Assembly (NCBI GenBank): GCA_021796055.1
Contig: JAJYOS010000273.1
Coordinates: 1-7,911, forward strand
Reading direction: 5' to 3'
Source: Bacteroidota bacterium
GTDB lineage: Bacteria; Bacteroidota; Kryptoniia; Kryptoniales; JAKASW01
Length of the DNA stretch: 7,911 nucleotides
This document shows positions 1-6,228 of the stretch, one piece after another. The translations under genes were made by a program, and so were the position numbers. Under the pieces are notes generated by a model that made no database searches, had not been told where the DNA came from, and saw nothing but the letters and a program-made list of their open reading frames with translations. Positions within the stretch are counted from its first letter, which is position 1. Each line of letters begins with the position of its first letter.

Positions 1-783
1 TATCGAACCGTCGACAAATTCAACCATCGAATGTATGATGGACTGCGGATGAACGACGATTTCTATCCTCTCGGGCGGCAGATCGAAAAGATAATGCGCT
101 TCAATAACTTCAAGACCTTTGTTCATCAGGGTGGCGGAATCGATCGTAATCTTGTTTCCCATCCGCCAGTTCGGGTGGTTCAGCGCCTCTTCAACGGTGA
201 CTTTTTCAAGGTCCTCTTTACTCCTGTTCAGAAATGGTCCACCGGAGGCGGTAAGTATCAGCTTGGCAATCGACTCTTTATCTTCGCCGGTGAAGCACTG
301 CAGGATAGCGCTGTGTTCGCTGTCTACCGGGACAACATTAGCACGATACTCGCGCGCAGTCTCATTCACAATTTCTCCGGCCACGACCAGTGTCTCCTTG
401 TTGGCCAGTGCTACCGTTTTCCCCGCACGAAGGGCTTCCAGTGTCGGCCGGAGCCCGGCAAAACCGACAAGCGAACTGATCAGGACGTCAAACTCTCCCC
501 GGGACATCACCTCCGCAAGGCCCGCTTCTCCGGAATAGACGTTCAGTTTCTCGCCGTTCAGGTAGGATTGAAACTGCTTGGCGCGCTCCTCATTGATTAT
601 TACCACTCCGATGGGGTTGTACTTCTTTACCTGCTGGTAGAGGAGATCGACGTTCTTGTTCGTGACCAAATATGTCACATAGTAGTCTTCGCCATGCTCG
701 TTCATACTTGAGATAACGTCAAGGCTGCTCTTTCCAATCGACCCGGTAGAGCCGAGTATTGCGATCCCTCTTCTTGTCCTCAT
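1..783 (-). CDS. dxr: 1-deoxy-D-xylulose 5-phosphate reductoisomerase, N-terminal part (cut by window edge)
   Basis: This cytosolic enzyme converts 1-deoxy-D-xylulose 5-phosphate to 2-C-methyl-D-erythritol 4-phosphate with NADPH and a divalent metal, the committed step of the DXP/MEP isoprenoid pathway. I translated 261 codons on the minus strand, open to the window edge; the family is usually near 390 residues, so about a third is missing. Visible motifs are the NADPH-binding GSTGSIG at residues 11-17, ANKE at 127-130, the metal-site segment VDSEHSA at 153-159 (Asp154 and Glu156 as ligands), LTASGGPF at 177-184, HPNWRMG at 203-209, and NKGLE at 221-225 with the third acidic ligand. The visible part ends in HPQSIIHSMV, conserved in the family. 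I chose the ATG at 783-781 because AAAGAG lies 6 nt upstream; an in-frame ATG at 810-808 would add nine residues but has no ribosome-binding site. The gene is divergent from its neighbour across 70 bp. Confidence 0.97.
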   Translation of the reverse strand, partial: MRTRRGIAILGSTGSIGKSSLDVISSMNEHGEDYYVTYLVTNKNVDLLYQQVKKYNPIGVVIINEERAKQFQSYLNGEKLNVYSGEAGLAEVMSRGEFDVLISSLVGFAGLRPTLEALRAGKTVALANKETLVVAGEIVNETAREYRANVVPVDSEHSAILQCFTGEDKESIAKLILTASGGPFLNRSKEDLEKVTVEEALNHPNWRMGNKITIDSATLMNKGLEVIEAHYLFDLPPERIEIVVHPQSIIHSMVEFVDGSI

Positions 784-789
784 CAAATT

Positions 790-795
790 CTCTTT
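790..795 (-). promoter_or_regulatory. Ribosome-binding site of dxr (decides the start)
   Basis: The minus strand reads AAAGAG, then 6 nt, then ATG at 783-781. The alternative in-frame ATG at 810-808 is preceded by CTAAACCCTC, which has no purine-rich element. This supports the shorter dxr start, where GSTGSIG falls at residues 11-17 as expected. Confidence 0.5.
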
Positions 796-853
796 AAGCA
801 ATTTAAACATGAGGGTTTAGCAAATCAAGAAACTTCGCACGAAGCGCCGGACG

Positions 854-1591
854 ATGCGGCTTCCGGCTGACATTGAAAGAGTCGATCAACTTGCAGAAAT
901 TGGCGGCGTGAAAAAGGCTTTTACGGTCTCCATATACGCGATAGCAATGGCATATGTCGAGTCCGCGGTAGTCGTCTACCTCCGGCAAATGATTTTCGGG
1001 AGCGTCTCGGAAGTATTCCCCATGAAGTATCTGCAACCCAATTTTGCACTCATAGAGGTGGGGCGCGAAGCGGCGACTGTAATAATGCTCCTGGCGGTTG
1101 GGCTCCTGGCCGGGAGAAACAAGCTTCAAAAGTGGATGTTTTTCATATACGCATTTGCGCTTTGGGACATATTCTACTATGTCTTTCTCAAACTCATGAT
1201 CGGCTGGCCAAGTTCGCTGCTGAGCTTCGACATACTCTTCCTGATTCCGGTGGCATGGATCGGCCCCGTCCTCACACCTGTGCTGATCTCTATTCTTCTT
1301 GGTGCGGGTTCCCTTGCCCTCATTAATCTGGCCGACAGGTCGGACGAGGTCAGGATCGGCGGCCGAAACTCATGGGTGTTCGCTGCAGGCTGTTTCGTGG
1401 TATTATACTCGTTTACGGGGAAAATTTTTCATATCTTATTTTCCGTGGGCCCAAAAGGCCTGGGAAACTATGCACCGACGTCTTTCGACTGGATACCATT
1501 TCTGGCCGGATACCTTCTAATGTGCGCGGCAGTGGTAAAGATCATATCCGATTCTTACCGCCGAATCAAAAGGGAAAAGGTGATTCAATGA
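854..1591 (+). CDS. Unrecognised multi-pass membrane protein, translationally coupled to the downstream mutase
   Basis: I do not recognise a named family. The 245-residue product has about six or seven hydrophobic segments, roughly at residues 22-47, 73-88, 94-116, 125-142, 143-160, 172-196 and 212-233, and ends in a short basic tail, so it should be an inner-membrane protein. Several polar or charged residues sit inside or beside the segments: Glu36 in VESAVV, the pair Arg71-Glu72 in GREAAT, Asp105 in WDIFYY, Asp126 in FDILFLIP, and Trp118 and Trp135. This suggests a packed or functional core and not a simple anchor. The ATG at 854 is the first start after an in-frame TAG at 818-820, but it lacks a clear ribosome-binding site. 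A GTG at 908, just before Lys-Lys and the first segment, is an alternative start. The stop overlaps the next gene's start in ATGA, which implies co-translation with the acyl-CoA mutase. Function is unknown. Confidence 0.8.
   Translation: MRLPADIERVDQLAEIGGVKKAFTVSIYAIAMAYVESAVVVYLRQMIFGSVSEVFPMKYLQPNFALIEVGREAATVIMLLAVGLLAGRNKLQKWMFFIYAFALWDIFYYVFLKLMIGWPSSLLSFDILFLIPVAWIGPVLTPVLISILLGAGSLALINLADRSDEVRIGGRNSWVFAAGCFVVLYSFTGKIFHILFSVGPKGLGNYAPTSFDWIPFLAGYLLMCAAVVKIISDSYRRIKREKVIQ
1577..1583 (+). promoter_or_regulatory. Strong Shine-Dalgarno of the acyl-CoA mutase gene
   Basis: AAGGTGA ends 4 nt before ATG 1588-1590 and lies within the last codons of the membrane-protein gene. It fixes the mutase start at 1588 and rules out the long in-frame extension back to 1372, which lies entirely inside the upstream gene. 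Confidence 0.8.
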
Positions 1592-3249
1592 ACAACTCCA
1601 TCGATGAGATTAAGAAGCGAAAAGCGGAGTGGGAAAAAGAGGCAGCGACGAGAGAAACCCGGCCTGCAAAATTCACCACCGTGAGCGGTGAACCGATCGA
1701 TGCGTTATACACCCCTGATGACATCGAGAACCTCGACTTCCGGAACGACATAGGTTTTCCGGGAGAATTTCCTTACACACGCGGGATACATCAGACGATG
1801 TACCGCGGGCGACTCTGGACCATGCGACAGTTTGCAGGCTTTGGAACGCCCGAAGACTCGAACAAACGCTACCACTACCTCCTCGAAAACGGTCAGACCG
1901 GTCTAAGCGTGGCTTTTGATCTCCCCACTCTGATGGGACGGGATGCAGACGATCCTCTTTCGGAGGGCGAAGTCGGACTCTGCGGCGTATCAGTCAGTTC
2001 ACTTGCCGATATGGAAGTTCTTTTCGACGGAATTCCGCTCGACAAGGTTTCTACTTCGATGACCATAAACGCACCTGCCGCCATGCTGTTGGCCTTCTAT
2101 ATTGTCGTAGCAGAAAAGCAGGGCGTGATGGCACCTCAACTTCGCGGTACGATCCAGAACGATATCCTGAAGGAATACATTGCCCAGAAGGAATGGATAT
2201 ATCCCCCGAATCCGTCGATGAGAATCATCACGGATATGTTCGCGTATGCCGTGAAGGAAATGCCGAAGTGGAACCCGATTTCAATAAGCGGCTATCACAT
2301 CAGGGAGGCAGGTTCGACTGCTGCCCAGGAATTGGCATTTACGCTTGCTAACGGGTTCGCTTATGTAGAAGCCGGAATCGCCGCCGGCCTGGACCTGAAC
2401 GAATTTGTCCCTCAGCTTTCGTTCTTCTTCAATTCTCATCTCGACTTCTTCGAAGAGATCGCCAAGTTCAGGGCGGCGAGGAGAATCTGGGCCCGGCGGA
2501 TGCGAGACAAATACGGTGCAAAAAATCCGCGAACATGGACACTACGATTTCACACACAAACTGCCGGATGCTCTTTGACCGCCCAGCAGCCCGAAAACAA
2601 CATCGTCCGTACGGCATACCAGGCTTTGGCCGCGGTTCTTGGCGGAACTCAGTCACTCCACACTAATTCCATGGATGAGACGCTTGCACTCCCAAGCGAA
2701 AAGGCGGTGACTATTGCCCTACGTACGCAGCAAATCCTGGCACACGAAACCGGCGTTGCGAACACAATCGACCCGCTTGCCGGAAGCTACTTCATTGAGA
2801 ATCTCACCAATAGAATGGAGCGGGAGGCTGAAAGATATTTCGAGAAGATCGACTCTCTTGGCGGTGTAATTGCCGCCATTGAGCAGGGCTTCTTCCAGCG
2901 CGAAATAGCGGATGCCGCATACCGGTATCAGCAGGAGCTCGACAGGAGGGAGAAGATTATCGTGGGGGTTAATGAATACGTGCAGGAAAACGAGCAGATA
3001 TCCATCCCGATTCTCGAGATACCAAAAGAGGTGGAAATTAAGCAGCGGCAGCGAATCGAGGAGGTACGGGCTCACAGGAGCGAAGTGGAGGCGGAAAACT
3101 CTCTATCCGAACTGAAAAGGGCCGCTGAAGATGGATCGAATTTGATGCCGAAGCTGCTTCAAGCCACGCGTGTGTATGTGACGCTGGGTGAGATGTGTAA
3201 CACGCTGAAAGAGGTGTTCGGCGTGTACGAAGAACCGGTCGTTTTCTGA
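1588..3249 (+). CDS. B12-dependent acyl-CoA mutase large subunit (methylmalonyl-CoA mutase family), isobutyryl-CoA mutase-like
   Basis: The 553-residue product is the substrate-binding TIM-barrel subunit of an adenosylcobalamin-dependent acyl-CoA mutase, which moves a carbonyl-CoA group by a radical mechanism. It matches the family throughout: TRGIHQTMY at 64-72, [10 protein letters not shown] at 105-114, [11 protein letters not shown] at 187-197, SGYH at 234-237 (catalytic His237), GGTQSLHTN at 352-360 and IVGVNEY at 458-464. Aligned by eye to human methylmalonyl-CoA mutase with a constant offset of 28, human Tyr110 becomes Phe82 and human Arg228 becomes Gln200. Phe/Gln is the pair known from isobutyryl-CoA mutase; Tyr/Arg holds the free carboxylate of methylmalonyl-CoA. 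The protein ends without the C-terminal B12-binding domain, as in split enzymes, so a small subunit must act in trans; none is adjacent. Automated naming as methylmalonyl-CoA mutase would be likely but probably wrong in substrate. The gene is coupled by ATGA to the membrane-protein gene. Confidence 0.93.
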   Translation: MNNSIDEIKKRKAEWEKEAATRETRPAKFTTVSGEPIDALYTPDDIENLDFRNDIGFPGEFPYTRGIHQTMYRGRLWTMRQFAGFGTPEDSNKRYHYLLENGQTGLSVAFDLPTLMGRDADDPLSEGEVGLCGVSVSSLADMEVLFDGIPLDKVSTSMTINAPAAMLLAFYIVVAEKQGVMAPQLRGTIQNDILKEYIAQKEWIYPPNPSMRIITDMFAYAVKEMPKWNPISISGYHIREAGSTAAQELAFTLANGFAYVEAGIAAGLDLNEFVPQLSFFFNSHLDFFEEIAKFRAARRIWARRMRDKYGAKNPRTWTLRFHTQTAGCSLTAQQPENNIVRTAYQALAAVLGGTQSLHTNSMDETLALPSEKAVTIALRTQQILAHETGVANTIDPLAGSYFIENLTNRMEREAERYFEKIDSLGGVIAAIEQGFFQREIADAAYRYQQELDRREKIIVGVNEYVQENEQISIPILEIPKEVEIKQRQRIEEVRAHRSEVEAENSLSELKRAAEDGSNLMPKLLQATRVYVTLGEMCNTLKEVFGVYEEPVVF

Positions 3250-3263
3250 ACCTGGAGAAGCAT

Positions 3264-3285
3264 GAGGCGGGAAATATCCCGCCTC
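3264..3285 (+). terminator. Terminator-like hairpin after the mutase gene
   Basis: GAGGCGGGA pairs perfectly with TCCCGCCTC (9 bp, mostly G-C) around the four-base loop AATA, starting 14 nt after the mutase stop codon. No T-run follows (the next bases are TCTGAACG), so it is not a textbook intrinsic terminator. It may instead protect the mRNA 3' end or act with a factor. Confidence 0.55.
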
Positions 3286-3420
3286 TCTGAACGAACGGGG
3301 TTCCCAGCCTGGGCCGTAGAGGGGTTGCGGTACTACAGATCCCTTCAGGTTGTCCGATACTATGATCAGAGGTTAAGTCTTGAAATATCCGGCAGTTTCA
3401 GTCACCGCTTAAACTTTTAC
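3286..3420. other. Non-coding stretch between hairpin and promoter, no assignment
   Basis: These 135 bases contain no convincing reading frame on either strand, no tRNA-like arms and no obvious repeat unit. The only local structure is a weak inverted repeat, CCCAGCCTGGG, at 3303-3313. It is probably upstream sequence of the following promoter, but its content is unexplained. Confidence 0.4.
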
Positions 3421-3449
3421 TTGACAAAAACTTAGGACACGCCTATATT
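3421..3449 (+). promoter_or_regulatory. Sigma-70-type promoter of the mltD-LOG pair
   Basis: A perfect -35 box TTGACA (3421-3426) is followed by exactly 17 bp and the -10 box TATATT (3444-3449, five of six consensus positions). Transcription would start near 3456, giving a leader of about 22 nt before the ATG at 3478. A short inverted repeat, CCTAT-ATTG-ATAGG (3442-3455), straddles the -10 box and could be an operator or chance. Confidence 0.75.
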
Positions 3450-3477
3450 GATAGGTATTTCCAAACGAACGAGGCCA

Positions 3478-5598
3478 ATGCAAAGAAAGAACTCTTTCCT
3501 ACTGATTATTGGGGGCTTGTTAGCGACTATTTCATTCTCCTGCTCTTCGAACAAAGAGCTTCAGAAATCACAATCCGTGGAGGCTCAGGTTAAAGCCGAG
3601 TCACAACAAGACTCGCTTAGTTTGAAGTCTTCCGTGGAAATGAGCAGGCGTGCCATAGTCCAACAAACCGAATTGACCACCTTAAGCGGCCCTGATTCAA
3701 TTCTCACGGACGATGACGCTGTTGACAAGTTGATGGCACTGGCACGGGAATATTATACCGACGCAATAAGGCTGCAGAAAATGGGGGCACAGGATTCATC
3801 GGTAATCCAATTCGAAAACAGCATAGATGTCCTGAACGATCTGAGCTACTACCCCGACATTGAAGAAAACAAGGACTTCGTGGCTCTCAGCCAGCAGATA
3901 ATAAACGATTACAAGACATACATTTCGAGCGTTCAGAACCTGGAGCCTGGTACATCGGTTTTCGCCCTTCAGGAGAAACTCTCACAGATAGTCGATTCAA
4001 TAAGCATTGCCGGAGCTAAGTTCCCAAAGCAGGCCGCTCCCAAGACTACCATACCGCTTGTCATGAACCGGTTTGTCGAGCAGAATATAGAATTCTTCAC
4101 GACTCGCGGAAGATGGCACATGCAAAACTGGATTTACCGTTCCGGTTTGTACATGCCCACAATGAAGAAGATTTTCCTGCAGGAAGGCCTTCCTGCAGAG
4201 ATCGCTTATTTGTCCATGCCGGAAAGCGGTCTCGACCCGACCGCGCGATCATGGGCGAGAGCCGTAGGACTCTGGCAGTTTATCCGCTCGACGGGAAACC
4301 TTTACGGGCTTCACTCGAATTGGTGGTATGATGAGCGTCGGAATCCGGTTCTTGCAACCGAAGCCGCCGCAAAACACTTGAAAGACCTTTACAATTACTA
4401 CAACAACTGGTACTTAGCCATAGCGGCCTACAACTGTGGAACGCGTTCCGTCGAGAGGGCGATCCGCAGGAGCGGGGGCGACAGGGATTTCTGGCAAATA
4501 AAACGCTTCCTGCCACGTGAGACCAGGAACTACGTCCCGCAGTACATAGCGGTCACTCTGATAGCAATGAACCCGACTGAGTACGGTTTTAGCGACAGCG
4601 TCGCAGCCGCACCGGCTCCATGCGATACGGTGAGGATTCCCGACAGCGTTGAGCTGAAAGTCCTAGCCGAAGCGACCGGGGTCAGCCTCGATACGCTCAT
4701 CAAGATGAATCCGGAACTCGTGCATGCGGTGACGCCGCCCGATTTTGACGGACGCGGCTATCCCCTACTGGTGCCGCAGGGGATGGGTCCTGTGTTTGCC
4801 GAAGATTATCAGAAAATTCCCGAATCTGCCAAGTTGACATGGACGTTCCACCGCGTTCGCTACGGCGAAACGCTTTACGGAATTGCCAGAAGATACCGTG
4901 TCGGACTCCGTTCACTGAGAATTGCGAACGACCTGTCCTGGCGGACCAGAAGAGTGATGGCCGGAACTCTCCTTTTGATTCCCGTCAGAAGTTCATATTA
5001 CGCCCGCGGTGAGAGAGTTGCAGAGCGCACAGGGAGCACGACATCGTCGATTCACGTCGTGAGGAGGGGTGAAACCCTTGGTGAGATAGCTGCCCGTTAC
5101 GGTACAACGGTAGCGCGGCTGAAGAGACTGAACCATCTTCGCGGAACGATGATCCGGCCCAGAATGAGGCTGATTGTGATGGCCGCCAAGACGAGCAGAA
5201 AGACCGTCGCACAAGCACAGGTTGATCCCCCGCCCACCACGACATCCCCTACCGGATTCCACAGGGTGAGGAGCGGCGAGACTTTGATAGGAATTGCTTC
5301 GCTTTACCACGTTACCGTAACCGACCTTCGACGATGGAACAGCCTGCGTTCCAACAGGATTAGCATCGGTCAGCGCTTGCGAGTAGCGGCTGCATCGACA
5401 GCCATCAACACCGGCGCCGACCAGACAGGCCTGATCGCAGATAATTCTGATTCCCGGACGGTTTATAGAGTACGCCCCGGCGATTCTCTCTGGAGCATTG
5501 CGAAAAAGTTCGGCGTATCTCTTGACCAGCTCAAAGAATGGAATACTACGGCTGAACGGGATATCCGTCCCGGCCAGAGGATCACGATTTACAACTAG
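3478..5598 (+). CDS. mltD: MltD-type membrane-bound lytic transglycosylase, lipoprotein with multiple LysM domains
   Basis: The product (706 residues) should cleave peptidoglycan glycan strands to 1,6-anhydro-muropeptides in the periplasm. A basic start and hydrophobic stretch lead to Cys22 (SFSCSS), a probable lipoprotein signal whose lipobox is not canonical at -3. Residues 75-180 form a helical region with no domain I can name. The transglycosylase domain spans about 195-365: catalytic Glu249 in PESGLDP, AVGLWQF at 262-268, AAYNCG at 316-321 and NYVPQYIA at 351-358. Four clear LysM repeats follow at about 457-502, 525-568, 594-637 and 662-705, plus a degenerate one near 384-432. It is much longer than the E. 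coli enzyme of about 450 residues. I chose ATG 3478, preceded by GAGG (only 3 nt away), because the longer in-frame TTG at 3448 lies inside the promoter's -10 box. The LOG-family gene follows after 5 bp, suggesting one transcript. Confidence 0.93.
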   Translation: MQRKNSFLLIIGGLLATISFSCSSNKELQKSQSVEAQVKAESQQDSLSLKSSVEMSRRAIVQQTELTTLSGPDSILTDDDAVDKLMALAREYYTDAIRLQKMGAQDSSVIQFENSIDVLNDLSYYPDIEENKDFVALSQQIINDYKTYISSVQNLEPGTSVFALQEKLSQIVDSISIAGAKFPKQAAPKTTIPLVMNRFVEQNIEFFTTRGRWHMQNWIYRSGLYMPTMKKIFLQEGLPAEIAYLSMPESGLDPTARSWARAVGLWQFIRSTGNLYGLHSNWWYDERRNPVLATEAAAKHLKDLYNYYNNWYLAIAAYNCGTRSVERAIRRSGGDRDFWQIKRFLPRETRNYVPQYIAVTLIAMNPTEYGFSDSVAAAPAPCDTVRIPDSVELKVLAEATGVSLDTLIKMNPELVHAVTPPDFDGRGYPLLVPQGMGPVFAEDYQKIPESAKLTWTFHRVRYGETLYGIARRYRVGLRSLRIANDLSWRTRRVMAGTLLLIPVRSSYYARGERVAERTGSTTSSIHVVRRGETLGEIAARYGTTVARLKRLNHLRGTMIRPRMRLIVMAAKTSRKTVAQAQVDPPPTTTSPTGFHRVRSGETLIGIASLYHVTVTDLRRWNSLRSNRISIGQRLRVAAASTAINTGADQTGLIADNSDSRTVYRVRPGDSLWSIAKKFGVSLDQLKEWNTTAERDIRPGQRITIYN
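4177..4198. repeat. 22-bp perfect palindrome inside mltD
   Basis: The half CTGCAGGAAGG is followed directly by its exact reverse complement, with no spacer. It encodes LQEGLPA just before the catalytic glutamate region of the transglycosylase. In mRNA it could fold as a 9-bp stem with a GGCC loop. No function is evident from the sequence. Confidence 0.6.
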
Positions 5599-5603
5599 AT
5601 TTT

Positions 5604-6173
5604 GTGTCTGAAACACAACCCCCACACCCCTCTCAGGGCAAGATTGTAACCGTCTTCGGAAGCAGCAGCCCTGTCGAGGGATCGAAAGAATACGAGGATG
5701 CTGAACTCATCGGGAAAAAGCTTGCCCGGGCGGGGATATCTGTGTGTACGGGGGGTTATGGGGGGATAATGGAAGCGGTATCGAAGGGAGCCTCCGAATC
5801 AGACGTGAAGATAATCGGGGTTACATTTGCGGCCTTCTCTCCGACACCAAACCAGTACGTAAATGTTCAGGTCCACACGGCTTCCCTTTATGAGAGGCTG
5901 GAGAGGCTTGTCGAGATAGGGGACGCCTACATGGTTCTGAAGGGGGCGACGGGCACGCTCGTCGAGTTCGCCGCCGTTTGGGAGTTGATGAACAAGGATA
6001 TCATCGACAGAAAGCCGATAGTGCTCGTCACGGATTTTTGGAGACCGGTGGTCGACCTGATGAACAAAGCCCTCACGGCTGAAGGCCACGAGGCGAGGAT
6101 GGGGTCTGTAAAGACAATCGGCGATGCCTCTCAGGCTGCGGAAGCCATAATTGCCGCCTTTTCACAGGGATAG
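5604..6173 (+). CDS. LOG family protein (Rossmann-fold, lysine decarboxylase-like) with altered signature motif
   Basis: The 189-residue cytosolic protein has the nucleotide-binding fold of the LOG family; characterised members release cytokinin bases from nucleoside 5'-monophosphates. It shows KIVTVFGSSSP at 13-23, CTGGYGGIMEAVSKGA at 48-63, LYERLERLVE at 95-104 with the likely catalytic Arg98, and EFAAVWELMNK at 121-131. The family signature PGGxGTxxE reads KGATGTLVE at 113-121: Gly, Gly-Thr and Glu121 are kept, but Pro is Lys and the second Gly is Ala. The GTG start at 5604 lies 5 bp after the mltD stop and has no clear ribosome-binding site. It would give a proline-rich lead of about 12 residues before the first beta strand. 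The gene probably shares the mltD promoter. The substrate is unknown; many bacterial members are uncharacterised, and nucleotide binding without phosphoribohydrolase activity is possible. Confidence 0.87.
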   Translation: MSETQPPHPSQGKIVTVFGSSSPVEGSKEYEDAELIGKKLARAGISVCTGGYGGIMEAVSKGASESDVKIIGVTFAAFSPTPNQYVNVQVHTASLYERLERLVEIGDAYMVLKGATGTLVEFAAVWELMNKDIIDRKPIVLVTDFWRPVVDLMNKALTAEGHEARMGSVKTIGDASQAAEAIIAAFSQG

Positions 6174-6228
6174 TTTACGGTCGACCAACTCTTGTCTTGA
6201 CGGCGGTGCGATCCGGAGGCTTTGAACT

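Noticed and set aside
31..711. Long plus-strand frame of 226 codons
   Set aside because: It lies antisense to dxr, whose family motifs are continuous on the minus strand; the plus-strand translation has no recognisable motif.
800..828. Minus-strand promoter for dxr (TTGATT, 17 bp, TAAATT)
   Set aside because: Each box matches only four of six positions, and transcription would begin at the ribosome-binding site itself; too weak to call in A-T rich DNA.
1372..1587. N-terminal extension of the mutase back to 1372
   Set aside because: It lies wholly within the membrane-protein gene in another frame; the strong ribosome-binding site and the family's start point support 1588.
3286..3420. tRNA or small-RNA gene suggested by a GGTTC-like element near 3298
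   Set aside because: No acceptor stem, anticodon arm or matching T-arm could be paired around it.
4993..5625. Minus-strand frame of 210 codons
   Set aside because: It is antisense to the LysM repeats of the transglycosylase, which match the family on the plus strand; no domain is visible in the antisense product.
6174..6228. Bidirectional terminator between the convergent LOG and miaA genes
   Set aside because: I found only the 8-bp palindrome GGTCGACC (6179-6186) with no loop or T-run; not enough for a terminator.
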